Assembly: GCF_042654525.1 (NCBI RefSeq)
Contig: NZ_JBHSGP010000004.1
Coordinates: 124,001-188,000, forward strand
DNA length: 64,000 nucleotides
Direction: 5' to 3'
DNA from: Geojedonia litorea
Lineage (GTDB): Bacteria; Bacteroidota; Bacteroidia; Flavobacteriales; Flavobacteriaceae
Position 1 is the first letter of the stretch, and every line of letters starts with the position of its first letter. Positions 35,562-44,638 of this stretch are shown one piece after another. The notes under the pieces were generated by a model, which searched no databases, had not been told where the DNA came from, and saw only the letters and a list, made by a program, of their open reading frames with translations. The translations under genes and the position numbers were made by a program.

Positions 35562-36467
35562 ATGAAAGTTTTAATAACAGGAGCTACTGGATTAATAGGA
35601 AAGGCCATCGTACAAGAATGCCATTCTCAAGGAATTTCTGTAAACTATCTTACCACTTCTAAACATAAATTGGCTTCAGAAGCTAACTACAAAGGGTTTT
35701 ACTGGAATCCTTCAGAAGCTGTTATCGATTCAAAGTGTTTTGAAGATGTTAATGCCATTATTAATCTAGCAGGGGCCTCAATTTCCAAACGTTGGACAGA
35801 TGCTTACAAAAAAGAAATATTACACAGTAGAATTCAGTCTTTAGAACTTTTAAAGACTTTCATTGAAAATCATTCACATAACATTACACATTTAATTTCG
35901 GCTAGTGCTATTGGTGTTTACCCAGATTCACTTACCAACTATTACGAAGAAACTTTTACTGAACATTCCCAAAGCTTTTTAGGACAAGTCGTTAACCAAT
36001 GGGAAGCAAAAGCTGATGAATTTTCTAATTTAAATATTAAAGTTTCAAAAGTTAGAATTGGCCTAGTACTTGCCAAGGATGGTGGTGCATTACCAGAACT
36101 CGTCAAGCCCACGCAATTTGGATTAGGTGCCGCATTTGGATCGGGAGATCAATGGCAATCATGGATTCATATTGAAGATTTGGCCGCCTTGTTTGTTCAT
36201 GTTTTGACACAATCCTTAGTAGGAACTTATAATGCTGTAGGCCCCAACCCAGTTACAAATTATGAACTGACAAGAGCAGTTGCTAAAACATTGAAAAGAC
36301 CATTGCTATTACCTAATATTCCTAAAGCTATTCTCAAATTAATTTTAGGTGAAATGCATATACTACTATTTGAAAGTCAAAGAGTAAGTTCAAAAAAAAT
36401 TGAAGTCAAACAATTTTTGTTTAAATACCACCATTTGGAACCAGCACTTCAAAACTTATTGAATTAG
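35562..36467 (+). CDS. TIGR01777-family NAD-dependent epimerase/SDR
   Basis: A 301-residue extended short-chain dehydrogenase-like protein. The ATG at 35562 gives MKVLITGATGLIGKAIV, with the Rossmann GxxGxxG; an in-frame TTG two codons earlier is less likely. NAIINLAGASISKRWTDAYK is the conserved strand-4 region of TIGR01777, SASAIGVYPD holds the site equivalent to the SDR serine and tyrosine, and the C-terminal part carries the DUF1731-like tail. A cofactor-binding role is likely; the substrate is unknown. Confidence 0.9.
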   Translation: MKVLITGATGLIGKAIVQECHSQGISVNYLTTSKHKLASEANYKGFYWNPSEAVIDSKCFEDVNAIINLAGASISKRWTDAYKKEILHSRIQSLELLKTFIENHSHNITHLISASAIGVYPDSLTNYYEETFTEHSQSFLGQVVNQWEAKADEFSNLNIKVSKVRIGLVLAKDGGALPELVKPTQFGLGAAFGSGDQWQSWIHIEDLAALFVHVLTQSLVGTYNAVGPNPVTNYELTRAVAKTLKRPLLLPNIPKAILKLILGEMHILLFESQRVSSKKIEVKQFLFKYHHLEPALQNLLN

Positions 36468-36520
36468 ATTAAAAGCATTTATTTTTTTGTGACATTTTGA
36501 CATTTTATGAATAATGGCAG

Positions 36521-36528
36521 TACTTTTG
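36521..36528 (+). promoter_or_regulatory. -7 box upstream of grpE
   Basis: TACTTTTG, with TTTG at 36496-36499 giving a 21-base spacer. A tandem GACATTTTGACATTTT run overlaps the -33 region. Start of transcription would be about 30 bases before the grpE ATG at 36568. Confidence 0.5.
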
Positions 36529-36567
36529 CCTTGCCTAAATCGAAGATTTAAAAATTTGAAGCTGTAT

Positions 36568-37098
36568 ATGAGCAAAAAACAATCCAAAAAGGAAAAGGAA
36601 ATTCCAGAAGTAGAAGAGCAAATAGCTGACACTCAAGTAGAAGAGCGTTCTGTTGAAGATCAATTAAAAGAAGATTTAGCAAAAGAGAAAGACAAGTTTA
36701 TGAGACTCTTTGCTGAATTCGAGAACTATAAACGTCGTACCGCCAAAGAGCGAATCGATCTATTTAAAACGGCAAGCCAAGATGTTATGGTGTCACTATT
36801 GCCAGTTTTGGATGATTTTGACAGAGCATATATTGAAATTTCAAAAACCAAAGAAAAAGATCTTTTAAAAGGTGTTGAGTTAATTAACAGTAAGTTAAGA
36901 GATACCTTAAAAAATAAGGGCTTGGAGCTTGTTGAGGTAAAACAAGGTGATGTTTTTAATGCTGACGACCACGAAGCGATTACTCAAATCCCTGCACCAT
37001 CAGATGATTTAAAAGGAAAAATCATCGATGTGGTTGAAAAAGGATATAAACTTGGCGACAAAGTTATTCGCTTTCCAAAAGTGGTTATAGGACAATAA
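36568..37098 (+). CDS. grpE: Nucleotide exchange factor GrpE
   Basis: Releases ADP from DnaK. A charged N-terminal region (MSKKQSKKEKEIPEVEEQIA) and a long coiled coil (residues about 35-85, AKEKDKFMRLFAEFENYKRR) lead to the C-terminal beta domain with KGLELVEVKQGDVFNADDHE and EKGYKLGDKVIRFPKVVIGQ. I placed the start at the ATG 36568; the longer frame from 36514 includes promoter sequence. 176 residues is normal for this phylum. It is followed by dnaJ after six bases. Confidence 0.95.
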   Translation: MSKKQSKKEKEIPEVEEQIADTQVEERSVEDQLKEDLAKEKDKFMRLFAEFENYKRRTAKERIDLFKTASQDVMVSLLPVLDDFDRAYIEISKTKEKDLLKGVELINSKLRDTLKNKGLELVEVKQGDVFNADDHEAITQIPAPSDDLKGKIIDVVEKGYKLGDKVIRFPKVVIGQ

Positions 37099-37104
37099 TA
37101 AGAT

Positions 37105-38232
37105 ATGGCAAAAAGAGACTATTACGAGATACTAGGCATAAACAAATCGGCTACAGCTGCAGAAATCAAAAAAGCCTACCGTAAAATGGCATTAAAATAT
37201 CATCCTGATAAAAATCCGGATGATAAAGAGGCTGAAACCAAATTTAAGGAAGCTGCAGAAGCTTACGAGGTGTTAAGCAATGCTGATAAAAAGGCACGCT
37301 ACGATCAATTCGGACATCAGGCTTTTGAAGGTGCTGGAGGTTTTGGCGGCGGTGGCATGAATATGGATGACATCTTTAGCCAGTTTGGAGATATTTTTGG
37401 TGGCGCCTTTGGTGGTGGAGGTGGTTTTTCTGGCTTTGGTGGCGGCTTTGGCGGTGGTCAACGACGATCAAAAGGAAGTAATTTAAGGATTAGAGTGAGT
37501 TTAACTCTTGAGGAAATTGCAAATGGTGTTGAGAAAAAAATTAAAGTAAAGCGAAAAGTTCAAGCGCCTGGTACAACTTACAAAACCTGTTCAACCTGTA
37601 ATGGAGCAGGTCAAGTTACTCGAGTAACAAATACCATTTTAGGTAGGATGCAAACCTCTTCACCATGCCCGAGTTGTGGTGGAGCAGGGGAAACTATTGA
37701 TAAAAAACCAGCTGATGCAGATGCACAAGGATTAAAAATTGCTGAAGAAACAGTTTCAGTTAAAATACCTGCAGGTGTAGTTGATGGTATGCAACTTAAA
37801 GTAACAGGAAAAGGAAATGAAGCACCAGGTAATGGTATTTCTGGAGATTTGTTAGTTGCCATACAAGAAGAAGAACATCCAACTTTAAAACGCGAAGGCG
37901 ATAATTTACACTATGATATGTATGTAAGTTTGCCAGATGCTGTTTTAGGAACCTCTAAAGAAATAGATACTGTAACCGGAAAAGTTAGGATTAAGATTGA
38001 AGCAGGCGTACAGTCTGGTAAAATATTGCGATTAAGAGGCAAAGGAATTCCTAGTATCAATGGTTATGGTAAAGGAGATTTGTTGGTTCACGTTAATGTT
38101 TGGACACCAAAAACACTCAATAAACAACAACGAGAGTTTTTTGAAAGTATGAAGGACGACGATCATTTTGACCCCAAACCAGACAGTGGTGATAAGTCAT
38201 TTTTTGAAAAAGTTAAGGATATGTTTTCTTAA
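37105..38232 (+). CDS. dnaJ: Chaperone DnaJ with reduced zinc finger
   Basis: Hsp40 co-chaperone of DnaK. Regions in order are the J domain with HPD (33-35), a glycine/phenylalanine region (about 75-120), a cysteine region, and C-terminal beta domains ending in the [18 protein letters not shown] tail. Only two CxxCxGxG motifs are present, at 162-169 and 188-195, corresponding to motifs 2 and 3 of the classical four. Motifs 1 and 4, which form zinc centre I, are replaced by [12 protein letters not shown] and [13 protein letters not shown] believe the reduced form is common in flavobacteria. A strong terminator follows. Confidence 0.95.
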   Translation: MAKRDYYEILGINKSATAAEIKKAYRKMALKYHPDKNPDDKEAETKFKEAAEAYEVLSNADKKARYDQFGHQAFEGAGGFGGGGMNMDDIFSQFGDIFGGAFGGGGGFSGFGGGFGGGQRRSKGSNLRIRVSLTLEEIANGVEKKIKVKRKVQAPGTTYKTCSTCNGAGQVTRVTNTILGRMQTSSPCPSCGGAGETIDKKPADADAQGLKIAEETVSVKIPAGVVDGMQLKVTGKGNEAPGNGISGDLLVAIQEEEHPTLKREGDNLHYDMYVSLPDAVLGTSKEIDTVTGKVRIKIEAGVQSGKILRLRGKGIPSINGYGKGDLLVHVNVWTPKTLNKQQREFFESMKDDDHFDPKPDSGDKSFFEKVKDMFS

Positions 38233-38318
38233 GAAAGGCGTTTTTTGAGAAAAAACACTATATTTGAATATCACTAATTAACTTTAGTGGTAATTTTTCT
38301 TTTTCATAGCAATTTTTT

Positions 38319-38356
38319 CCCATCCTTAATTTATTAAGGGTGGGTTTTGTTTTTTT
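38319..38356 (+). terminator. Terminator after grpE-dnaJ
   Basis: Eleven-base stem CCCATCCTTAA/TTAAGGGTGGG (38319-38329, 38334-38344), one G-U pair, loop TTTA, then TTTTGTTTTTTT. The rest of the 225-base gap up to the ABC gene holds no other feature I can name, apart from a weak TATCTTTA at 38411. Confidence 0.85.
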
Positions 38357-38457
38357 AGTCAAATGGTAAACAAATGACCTTAATTTCAAGTTCACTTTAG
38401 TAACATTTGATATCTTTACGACACTAATGTTCTAACTCTAATTAATTCATCTTATAT

Positions 38458-39384
38458 ATGAACGATTTATTAGTAGCTCAATCTGTTTCTAAAAACTTTG
38501 GAAACTTTAAAGCGCTAAATAAGGTTTCTATTGCAGTTCCTAAGGGAAGTATTTTTGGGCTTTTAGGCCCAAATGGGGCAGGGAAAACCACCTTAATTCG
38601 GATTATCAATCAAATTACTATGCCCGACGAAGGTAAAGTGTTGTTGGATGGAGCGCCCCTTCAGCCTCATCATATTCGAGATATTGGGTATTTACCAGAA
38701 GAACGGGGTCTTTATAAATCCATGAAAGTTGGAGAGCAAGCCTTGTATTTAGCCCAATTAAAAGGACTCTCTAAATCTGATGCAAAAGAGCGGCTTAAAT
38801 ATTGGTTTGATAAATTAGATATTGGTGAGTGGTGGAATAAAAAAATTCAGGAGTTAAGTAAAGGACAAGCTCAAAAAATCCAATTTGTTGTAACGGTGTT
38901 GCATCGTCCTAAACTCTTAATATTTGATGAACCGTTTTCAGGCTTCGATCCTATCAACGCTAATTTAATTAAGGACGAAATACTTCAATTACGTGACGAA
39001 GGTGCAACTGTTATTTTTTCAACACACCGTATGGAGTCAGTTGAAGAATTATGTGACCACATTGCCTTAATCCATAAATCGAATAAAGTTCTGGATGGCA
39101 ATTTAAATGCCATTAAACGCGAATTCAAAACCAATACTTTTGAAGTCGGATTACAAACCAATGCTCCAGAGGAAGTTACCAAAATTATTAACGAAAAATT
39201 TGAAGTCCTTCCGGCTACTTTTAAAAATCTAAATGATGATTTAAAGCTTAATATAAAACTTAATGGTACAACGACGTCCAACGAATTATTGTCATTCTTG
39301 ACTACTAAAGCCGAAGTGCATCACTTTGTTGAGGTCATTCCAAGTGCTAATGATATTTTTATTCAAACTGTAAAAAATAACTAG
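38458..39384 (+). CDS. ABC transporter ATP-binding protein (NatA-like)
   Basis: A 308-residue ABC ATPase. Walker A GPNGAGKTT, signature LSKGQAQKIQF, Walker B LLIFDEPFSGFDP and the H-loop FSTHRMESVE are all present. The variant signature (LSKGQ rather than LSGGQ) and the C-terminal domain from about 225 are usual for the NatA group pairing with NatB-type permeases. First gene of a four-gene run with 1, 1 and 3 bases between genes. Confidence 0.92.
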   Translation: MNDLLVAQSVSKNFGNFKALNKVSIAVPKGSIFGLLGPNGAGKTTLIRIINQITMPDEGKVLLDGAPLQPHHIRDIGYLPEERGLYKSMKVGEQALYLAQLKGLSKSDAKERLKYWFDKLDIGEWWNKKIQELSKGQAQKIQFVVTVLHRPKLLIFDEPFSGFDPINANLIKDEILQLRDEGATVIFSTHRMESVEELCDHIALIHKSNKVLDGNLNAIKREFKTNTFEVGLQTNAPEEVTKIINEKFEVLPATFKNLNDDLKLNIKLNGTTTSNELLSFLTTKAEVHHFVEVIPSANDIFIQTVKNN

Positions 39385-39385
39385 A

Positions 39386-40699
39386 ATGAGTCATTTATCA
39401 CTAATTATACAACGGGAGTATCTAACCAAAGTTAGAAATAAATCGTTCATTATTATGACGGTTTTAAGTCCGCTTATTATGATCGCTTTAATTGCAGTGG
39501 TGGCCTATTTGTCGCAACTGAATAACAATAAAAACAGAACAATAGCTGTATTGGATGAATCTGGTATGGTAAGTTCAATTTTTAAAAATACTGATAATAT
39601 CACATTTGACCTCTTAAATGATATTTCACTTGATGAAGCTATAGCGGAAGTTAAGGCCAAAGAAGTTTATGGTTTGCTTCATATAGGACCTAGTAATGAT
39701 CTTGAAAACATTTCAAAACACATAAAATTCTATTCTGAAGAGTCACCATCTTTAACTATTATGTCCGATTTAGAAAATAAATTAGAGGCCAAACTCACGG
39801 ATTTGAAACTTCAGTTAAATGGTGTTGATATTCAAAAAATACGAACATCAAAAACCAAAGTTAATATATCACAAGAAAGCTTTGCAGGCGAAACCTCGTC
39901 AAAAATTGACAATGTTTTAAAGCTTGCATTTGGTGGTATTGCTGGCTATTTGTTATTCATGTTCATTATTATTTATGGCAACATGATCATGCGCAGTGTT
40001 ATTGAAGAAAAGACGAGTAGAATTATTGAAGTGATTATTTCTTCTGTAAAACCTATTCAGCTTATGATGGGAAAAATAATAGGGACCTCGTTGGCAGGTA
40101 TAACCCAGTTTGTGATTTGGTTGATTTTAGGAGGAATAGCCATGTTTATACTATCAGCCATATTTGGTGTTGATCTTGCTCAAATGCAAACGCCTCAACA
40201 AGAAATGATGCAGCAAGCCATGAATAATCCAGACAGCCAGGAGCAAATTCAGCAAGTGATGAATGCTTTTTTAAATCTTCCTATCACCAATCTCGTTGTA
40301 GCGTTTATTTTGTTTTTTATTGGGGGTTATTTGCTTTATAGTTCACTGTATGCAGCTATTGGCGCAGCTGTAGATAATGAGACCGATACACAACAATTTA
40401 TGATGCCTATTTTAATGCCATTAATTTTGGCAGTTTATGTTGGCGTGTTTACGGTTATTGAAGATCCCCATGGCACAGTTTCTACAGTCTTTTCGTTTAT
40501 ACCTTTAACCTCTCCAGTGGTTATGTTAATGCGCATACCTTTTGGAGTACCAATTTGGCAACAATTGTTATCTTTAGGGTTATTAATTGGTACATTTATG
40601 TTCACGGTTTGGTTTGCAGCCAAAATTTATAGGGTTGGTATTTTAATGTATGGTAAAAAACCTAGTTATAAGGAACTATACAAATGGTTAAAGTATTGA
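39386..40699 (+). CDS. ABC transporter permease (NatB-like, ABC-2 type)
   Basis: A 437-residue membrane protein. One membrane helix near residues 22-45 (IMTVLSPLIMIALIAVVAYL), then an extracytoplasmic domain to about 175, then about five helices. MRSVIEEKTSRIIEVIISSV (around residue 205) is the conserved coupling motif of NatB-type permeases. An unusual Q/M-rich insert (AQMQTPQQEMMQQAMNNPDS) sits between helices. Partner of the ATPase directly upstream; a sodium-export or peptide/antibiotic-export role is possible but not shown. Confidence 0.9.
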   Translation: MSHLSLIIQREYLTKVRNKSFIIMTVLSPLIMIALIAVVAYLSQLNNNKNRTIAVLDESGMVSSIFKNTDNITFDLLNDISLDEAIAEVKAKEVYGLLHIGPSNDLENISKHIKFYSEESPSLTIMSDLENKLEAKLTDLKLQLNGVDIQKIRTSKTKVNISQESFAGETSSKIDNVLKLAFGGIAGYLLFMFIIIYGNMIMRSVIEEKTSRIIEVIISSVKPIQLMMGKIIGTSLAGITQFVIWLILGGIAMFILSAIFGVDLAQMQTPQQEMMQQAMNNPDSQEQIQQVMNAFLNLPITNLVVAFILFFIGGYLLYSSLYAAIGAAVDNETDTQQFMMPILMPLILAVYVGVFTVIEDPHGTVSTVFSFIPLTSPVVMLMRIPFGVPIWQQLLSLGLLIGTFMFTVWFAAKIYRVGILMYGKKPSYKELYKWLKY

Positions 40700-40700
40700 G

Positions 40701-41588
40701 ATGACACAAAATTTAGAAAAAATAGAAGAGGTAATTACCGAAAGTTCAATTTGGGAGCAGTTTTTGAAATTCCTGGATATTGTGATTTATGAAAATGTAA
40801 AACAGAATATCGAGATTAAAGTAGGTTATATTCTTCTCATTATATTCATTTTACTAGTAACCACGGTCATGTTACGCTGGGTGCGCAAGCTTCTAACACG
40901 TAAAATGCCAAGAGAGGATAAAGTTAAATTTAACACGGTTTTTTCATTCGCAAGATGGCTGGTTTATGTAATTGTACTGTTGGTTGTTGTAGATTCAGTA
41001 GGGATTGATGTCACTGCGGTATTTGCAGCCTCTGCAGCATTATTAATTGGAATTGGGCTTGCCTTACAAACCCTATTTCAGGACATTATTTCTGGGGTAT
41101 TTATATTAGTGGATCAATCGGTACATGTTGGTGACATCATTGAATTAGAAGGCAAGATTGGAAGAGTAGAAGAAATTAAATTAAGAACCACTAGAGCTAC
41201 AACTTCTGATAATAAAGTTTTAGTTATCCCTAATCATTTATATCTGACCAATAGTTTATATAATTGGACTCAAAATGGGACGACCACACGTGAAGGTGTG
41301 AACGTTGGTGTTGCTTATGGAAGCGATGTACAGTTGGTTAAAAAATTATTGTTAAAAGCAGCAACTAACCATCCAGCTGTTTTAGAAGAACCACCACCAA
41401 CCGTTTTGTTTACCAATTTTGGAGACAGTTCGTTAGATTTTAGAGTGGTTTTTACATTGAACGATAGTTTTAACGCACGTTTTCCTCAAAGTGATATCCG
41501 GTTTGAGATCGATCGTTTGTTTCGAGAACATAATATTACGATTCCGTTTCCACAAAGAGATATTCATATTATTGAAAAAAATAAATAA
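40701..41588 (+). CDS. Mechanosensitive ion channel, MscS family
   Basis: A 295-residue small-conductance mechanosensitive channel. Three membrane segments lie at about 47-66, 88-105 and 107-140. The last gives the pore helix with AASAALLIGIGLALQTLFQD, and the following ISGVFILVDQSVHVGDIIEL is the start of the beta domain. GRVEEIKLRTTRATTSDNKV and VLVIPNHLYLTNS continue it. Located between the ABC permease and the regulator gene, which suggests a shared response to envelope or osmotic stress. Confidence 0.92.
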   Translation: MTQNLEKIEEVITESSIWEQFLKFLDIVIYENVKQNIEIKVGYILLIIFILLVTTVMLRWVRKLLTRKMPREDKVKFNTVFSFARWLVYVIVLLVVVDSVGIDVTAVFAASAALLIGIGLALQTLFQDIISGVFILVDQSVHVGDIIELEGKIGRVEEIKLRTTRATTSDNKVLVIPNHLYLTNSLYNWTQNGTTTREGVNVGVAYGSDVQLVKKLLLKAATNHPAVLEEPPPTVLFTNFGDSSLDFRVVFTLNDSFNARFPQSDIRFEIDRLFREHNITIPFPQRDIHIIEKNK

Positions 41589-41591
41589 GCG

Positions 41592-42755
41592 ATGCCCAAA
41601 ATATTAGTAATAGAAGATGAAGCGGCTATCCGTCGTGTATTGGTTAAAATTCTTTCAGAAGAAAATGATACCTATAGTGTTGATGAAGCTGAAGATGGTC
41701 TGGCTGGTGTAGAAAAAATAAAGAAGGAAGATTATGACCTCATACTTTGTGATATAAAGATGCCTAAAATGGATGGTGTTGAGGTATTGGAGGCTGTGAA
41801 AAAAGTTAAGCCCGAAATCCCAGTTGTCATGATCTCTGGTCATGGCGATTTGGATACGGCTGTTAATACCATGCGCCTTGGAGCTTTTGACTACATTTCA
41901 AAACCCCCCGATTTAAACCGATTGTTAAATACTGTACGAATTGCTTTAGACCGTAAAGAACTTGTTGTAGAAAACAAGATGCTGAAGAAAAAAGTGAGTA
42001 AGAATTATGAGATGATTGGCGAAAGCGATGCCATATCTCATATAAAGTCTATGATTGAAAAAGTAGCTGCTACAGATGCTCGCGTACTTATTACAGGACC
42101 TAATGGAACAGGTAAAGAACTTGTAGCACATTGGTTGCATCAAAAAAGTGAGCGCGCCAATGGCCCGTTAATTGAGGTCAATTGTGCCGCCATTCCGTCT
42201 GAATTGATAGAAAGCGAATTATTTGGACATGTGAAGGGTGCATTTACTAGCGCTGTTAAAGATAGAGCAGGAAAATTTGAAGCGGCTAATGGTGGGACCA
42301 TATTCCTTGATGAAGTAGGTGATATGAGCTTATCGGCCCAGGCAAAAGTACTACGGGCTTTGCAAGAAAATAAAATTCAACGAGTTGGGAATGACAAGGA
42401 CATTAAAGTTGATGTTCGGGTTGTTGCCGCTACAAATAAAGATCTTAAAAAAGAGATTGAAGAAAATCGTTTTAGAGAAGATTTATACCATAGGTTAGCA
42501 GTAATCTTGATTCAGGTACCATCGTTAAATGATCGTCGTGAAGATATTCCTTTATTGATTGATTATTTTACGAGTAAGATTGCTGAAGAACAGGGGACTG
42601 CCAAAAAATCATTCACTCCAAAAGCCATCAAATTATTACAGGATTATGATTGGACAGGCAACATTAGAGAATTACGCAATGTTGTTGAACGTCTTATCAT
42701 TTTAGGTGAGAAAGAAGTCAATGAAAATGACGTAAAATTGTTTGCTTCTAAATAA
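41592..42755 (+). CDS. Response regulator with sigma-54-activator AAA+ domain, no DNA-binding domain
   Basis: A 387-residue NtrC-like protein. The receiver domain (1-120) has D54 as phosphoacceptor (LCDIKMPKMDG) and K104. The AAA+ domain (about 140-370) has Walker A GPNGTGKE (K175), Walker B TIFLDEVGDM, the sensor-like RVVAATNKDLK and the late WTGNIRELRNVVERLI. The sigma-54 contact loop reads GAFTSA (216-221), not GAFTGA. The protein ends shortly after the AAA+ core (ENDVKLFASK), with no Fis-type helix-turn-helix. It therefore either acts from solution or has a function other than promoter-bound activation. No histidine kinase is encoded nearby. Confidence 0.92.
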   Translation: MPKILVIEDEAAIRRVLVKILSEENDTYSVDEAEDGLAGVEKIKKEDYDLILCDIKMPKMDGVEVLEAVKKVKPEIPVVMISGHGDLDTAVNTMRLGAFDYISKPPDLNRLLNTVRIALDRKELVVENKMLKKKVSKNYEMIGESDAISHIKSMIEKVAATDARVLITGPNGTGKELVAHWLHQKSERANGPLIEVNCAAIPSELIESELFGHVKGAFTSAVKDRAGKFEAANGGTIFLDEVGDMSLSAQAKVLRALQENKIQRVGNDKDIKVDVRVVAATNKDLKKEIEENRFREDLYHRLAVILIQVPSLNDRREDIPLLIDYFTSKIAEEQGTAKKSFTPKAIKLLQDYDWTGNIRELRNVVERLIILGEKEVNENDVKLFASK

Positions 42756-42760
42756 TATAA

Positions 42761-42798
42761 AAGCTGTATAAAGGCGACTTAAGACTTTCATACAGCTT
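42761..42798. terminator. Terminator between the regulator gene and the convergent gene at 42806
   Basis: AAGCTGTAT/ATACAGCTT stem extended by AAAG/CTTT around an interior loop, near the middle of a 50-base gap between convergent genes. Confidence 0.7.
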
Positions 42799-42805
42799 AT
42801 TTATT

Positions 42806-43555
42806 TTAGTCTTCGAGGTCGAGCGTACTCAAGACATTCATATAATTAGTGGTTAAGTCTTTAATAGATTTCAAATAGTAGGTTTTGATCTCATCAACCG
42901 ATTTTGAAATAAGCTGATTTTCAGATTGTTTTAAATCATCTTCCTTAATTTTTGTCTTACTGTTTAGTGCATTTAAAGCGTCATTATAAGCCTGAACATG
43001 TTTTGTAATGGCAGCATTAGTTTTTAATATTAATTGCTGCTTTTCAACAACTAACTCTTCTTCTTTTTGCTTGGCCAATTGTGCCTGTAAGGCTTCCTGT
43101 TGGCGACGTAAGTTATCTTGTTGTTGCTTCAAACGCAATTGTTCCTTTTCTAAATCTGATATTTGATAGTCAGTTGCTGTGGTGACATCTAATGAGGTGC
43201 AATAATCTAATTGAGTAATTATTTTTTGCGCGTAATCTTTTGCTTTGGCAACAAAATATTGGGCATCATGCATTTTTTCTGTACCTGGGACTTTGGATAA
43301 CTTTTCAATACTTTCGTATGTATAGTCTTCAACATTTTCACAATCGCACTTACTTAACACATTTTGCACGCGCTTAAAGGCTTCAAGTGATTTATCGGCA
43401 TAGTATTTTAAATGTGTAAAATTGTTGGCTTCTAATGAAGTTTTGGCATTATTAAAGGCATAAACAATGTGGGCTTGGGCGTCTGAACATCCGGATTGTG
43501 AAAAACTAAAAAAGGAGGTACAACATAAGAATAGAGAAAGGTAGATTCTTTTCAT
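42806..43555 (-). CDS. Secreted protein with long coiled coil, unknown function
   Basis: A 249-residue exported protein. I chose the ATG at 43553-43555 because it yields signal peptide MKRIYLSLFLCCTSFFSFSQ; the longer frame adds 14 residues. The first mature part (SGCSDAQAHIVYAFNNAKTS, SKCDCENVEDYTYESIEKLS) has cysteines and could be a TPR-like helical bundle, followed by a Q/E-rich coiled coil (KEQLRLKQQQDNLRRQQEAL, LAKQKEEELVVEKQQLI). No family was recognised. Located between the regulator operon and ppk2. Confidence 0.65.
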   Translation of the reverse strand: MKRIYLSLFLCCTSFFSFSQSGCSDAQAHIVYAFNNAKTSLEANNFTHLKYYADKSLEAFKRVQNVLSKCDCENVEDYTYESIEKLSKVPGTEKMHDAQYFVAKAKDYAQKIITQLDYCTSLDVTTATDYQISDLEKEQLRLKQQQDNLRRQQEALQAQLAKQKEEELVVEKQQLILKTNAAITKHVQAYNDALNALNSKTKIKEDDLKQSENQLISKSVDEIKTYYLKSIKDLTTNYMNVLSTLDLED

Positions 43556-43678
43556 AATATTTGGGTTTAACATAAATAGGTTCGATAAAAATAGCAAAAA
43601 ATCCGATTAAGCCATAAATATTTTAATAAACTTCCAGTTTGTGCTATATTTAAAACGAAACTCAAGACTCGTATATCC

Positions 43679-44557
43679 ATGAAGAAAATTGACATCCATT
43701 CGTTTAAAGTTACAGAACAAATTCAATTGGCCAAACTAACAACGCGGCTTGATTTGGTGGCTTCAGAAAAGAAGATTGAAAATGAGTTGGAATCGGTTAG
43801 AAAGAAGCTCGGAAAGTTACAGGATACCATGTATGCACACGGAAAATATGCCGTTTTGGTCTGTTTGCAAGGTATGGATACGGCAGGAAAAGATAGCTTG
43901 ATCAGAGAGGTTTTTAAGGACTTTAATACCCGCGGAATTATTGTCCATAGCTTTAAAGTGCCTACAGAGCTTGAACGCAATCACGATTATATTTGGCGCC
44001 ACTATATTGCTTTGCCTTCAAGAGGAAAATTTGGAATTTTCAATCGTACACATTATGAAAATGTGTTAGTTACAAGAGTGCATCCCGAGTATATTTTGGG
44101 CGAAAACATTCCGTCAGTCAATTCAATTGAAGATATCAATGACGCCTTTTGGGCCCAACGTTTTGAGCAGATCAACAATTTTGAAAAACACATTGCCGAA
44201 AACGGAACAATTGTTTTTAAATTCTTTTTAAACCTTTCCAAAGCAGAACAAAAATACAGACTCCTTCGTCGATTAGAAAAACAAGAGAAAAACTGGAAAT
44301 TTTCACCGGGCGACCTAAAAGAGCGCAAACTTTGGGACCAATACCAAGCCTGTTACGAAGATGCTATCAACAGGACTTCCAAGCCACATGCGCCTTGGTT
44401 TGCTATTCCGGCAGATGACAAAGCCACGGCACGATATCTGGTTGCACGAATTCTTTATGATACGTTGAGCACCTATACGGATATCCAAGAGCCTGAATTG
44501 GATGATGATATCAAAGCTAACATTGAGTTATATAAACAACAGTTGGAACAAGAATAA
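43679..44557 (+). CDS. ppk2: Polyphosphate kinase 2 family protein
   Basis: Phosphotransferase between polyphosphate and nucleotides. Walker A is GMDTAGKDS (65-73), Walker B region FNRTHYENVLVTRVHPE, and the lid contains SPGDLKERKLWDQY. The 292-residue length with a single PPK2 domain fits the class that phosphorylates ADP or AMP. Which class it belongs to was not determined from sequence. No ppk1 in this window. Confidence 0.93.
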   Translation: MKKIDIHSFKVTEQIQLAKLTTRLDLVASEKKIENELESVRKKLGKLQDTMYAHGKYAVLVCLQGMDTAGKDSLIREVFKDFNTRGIIVHSFKVPTELERNHDYIWRHYIALPSRGKFGIFNRTHYENVLVTRVHPEYILGENIPSVNSIEDINDAFWAQRFEQINNFEKHIAENGTIVFKFFLNLSKAEQKYRLLRRLEKQEKNWKFSPGDLKERKLWDQYQACYEDAINRTSKPHAPWFAIPADDKATARYLVARILYDTLSTYTDIQEPELDDDIKANIELYKQQLEQE

Positions 44558-44638
44558 GTTCAAGTTTTATGTTTTCTTTCACATCTTAAAACTGCTAATA
44601 ATAGTATTTTTAAATTTTAAAATTAAAACCATCAATTT

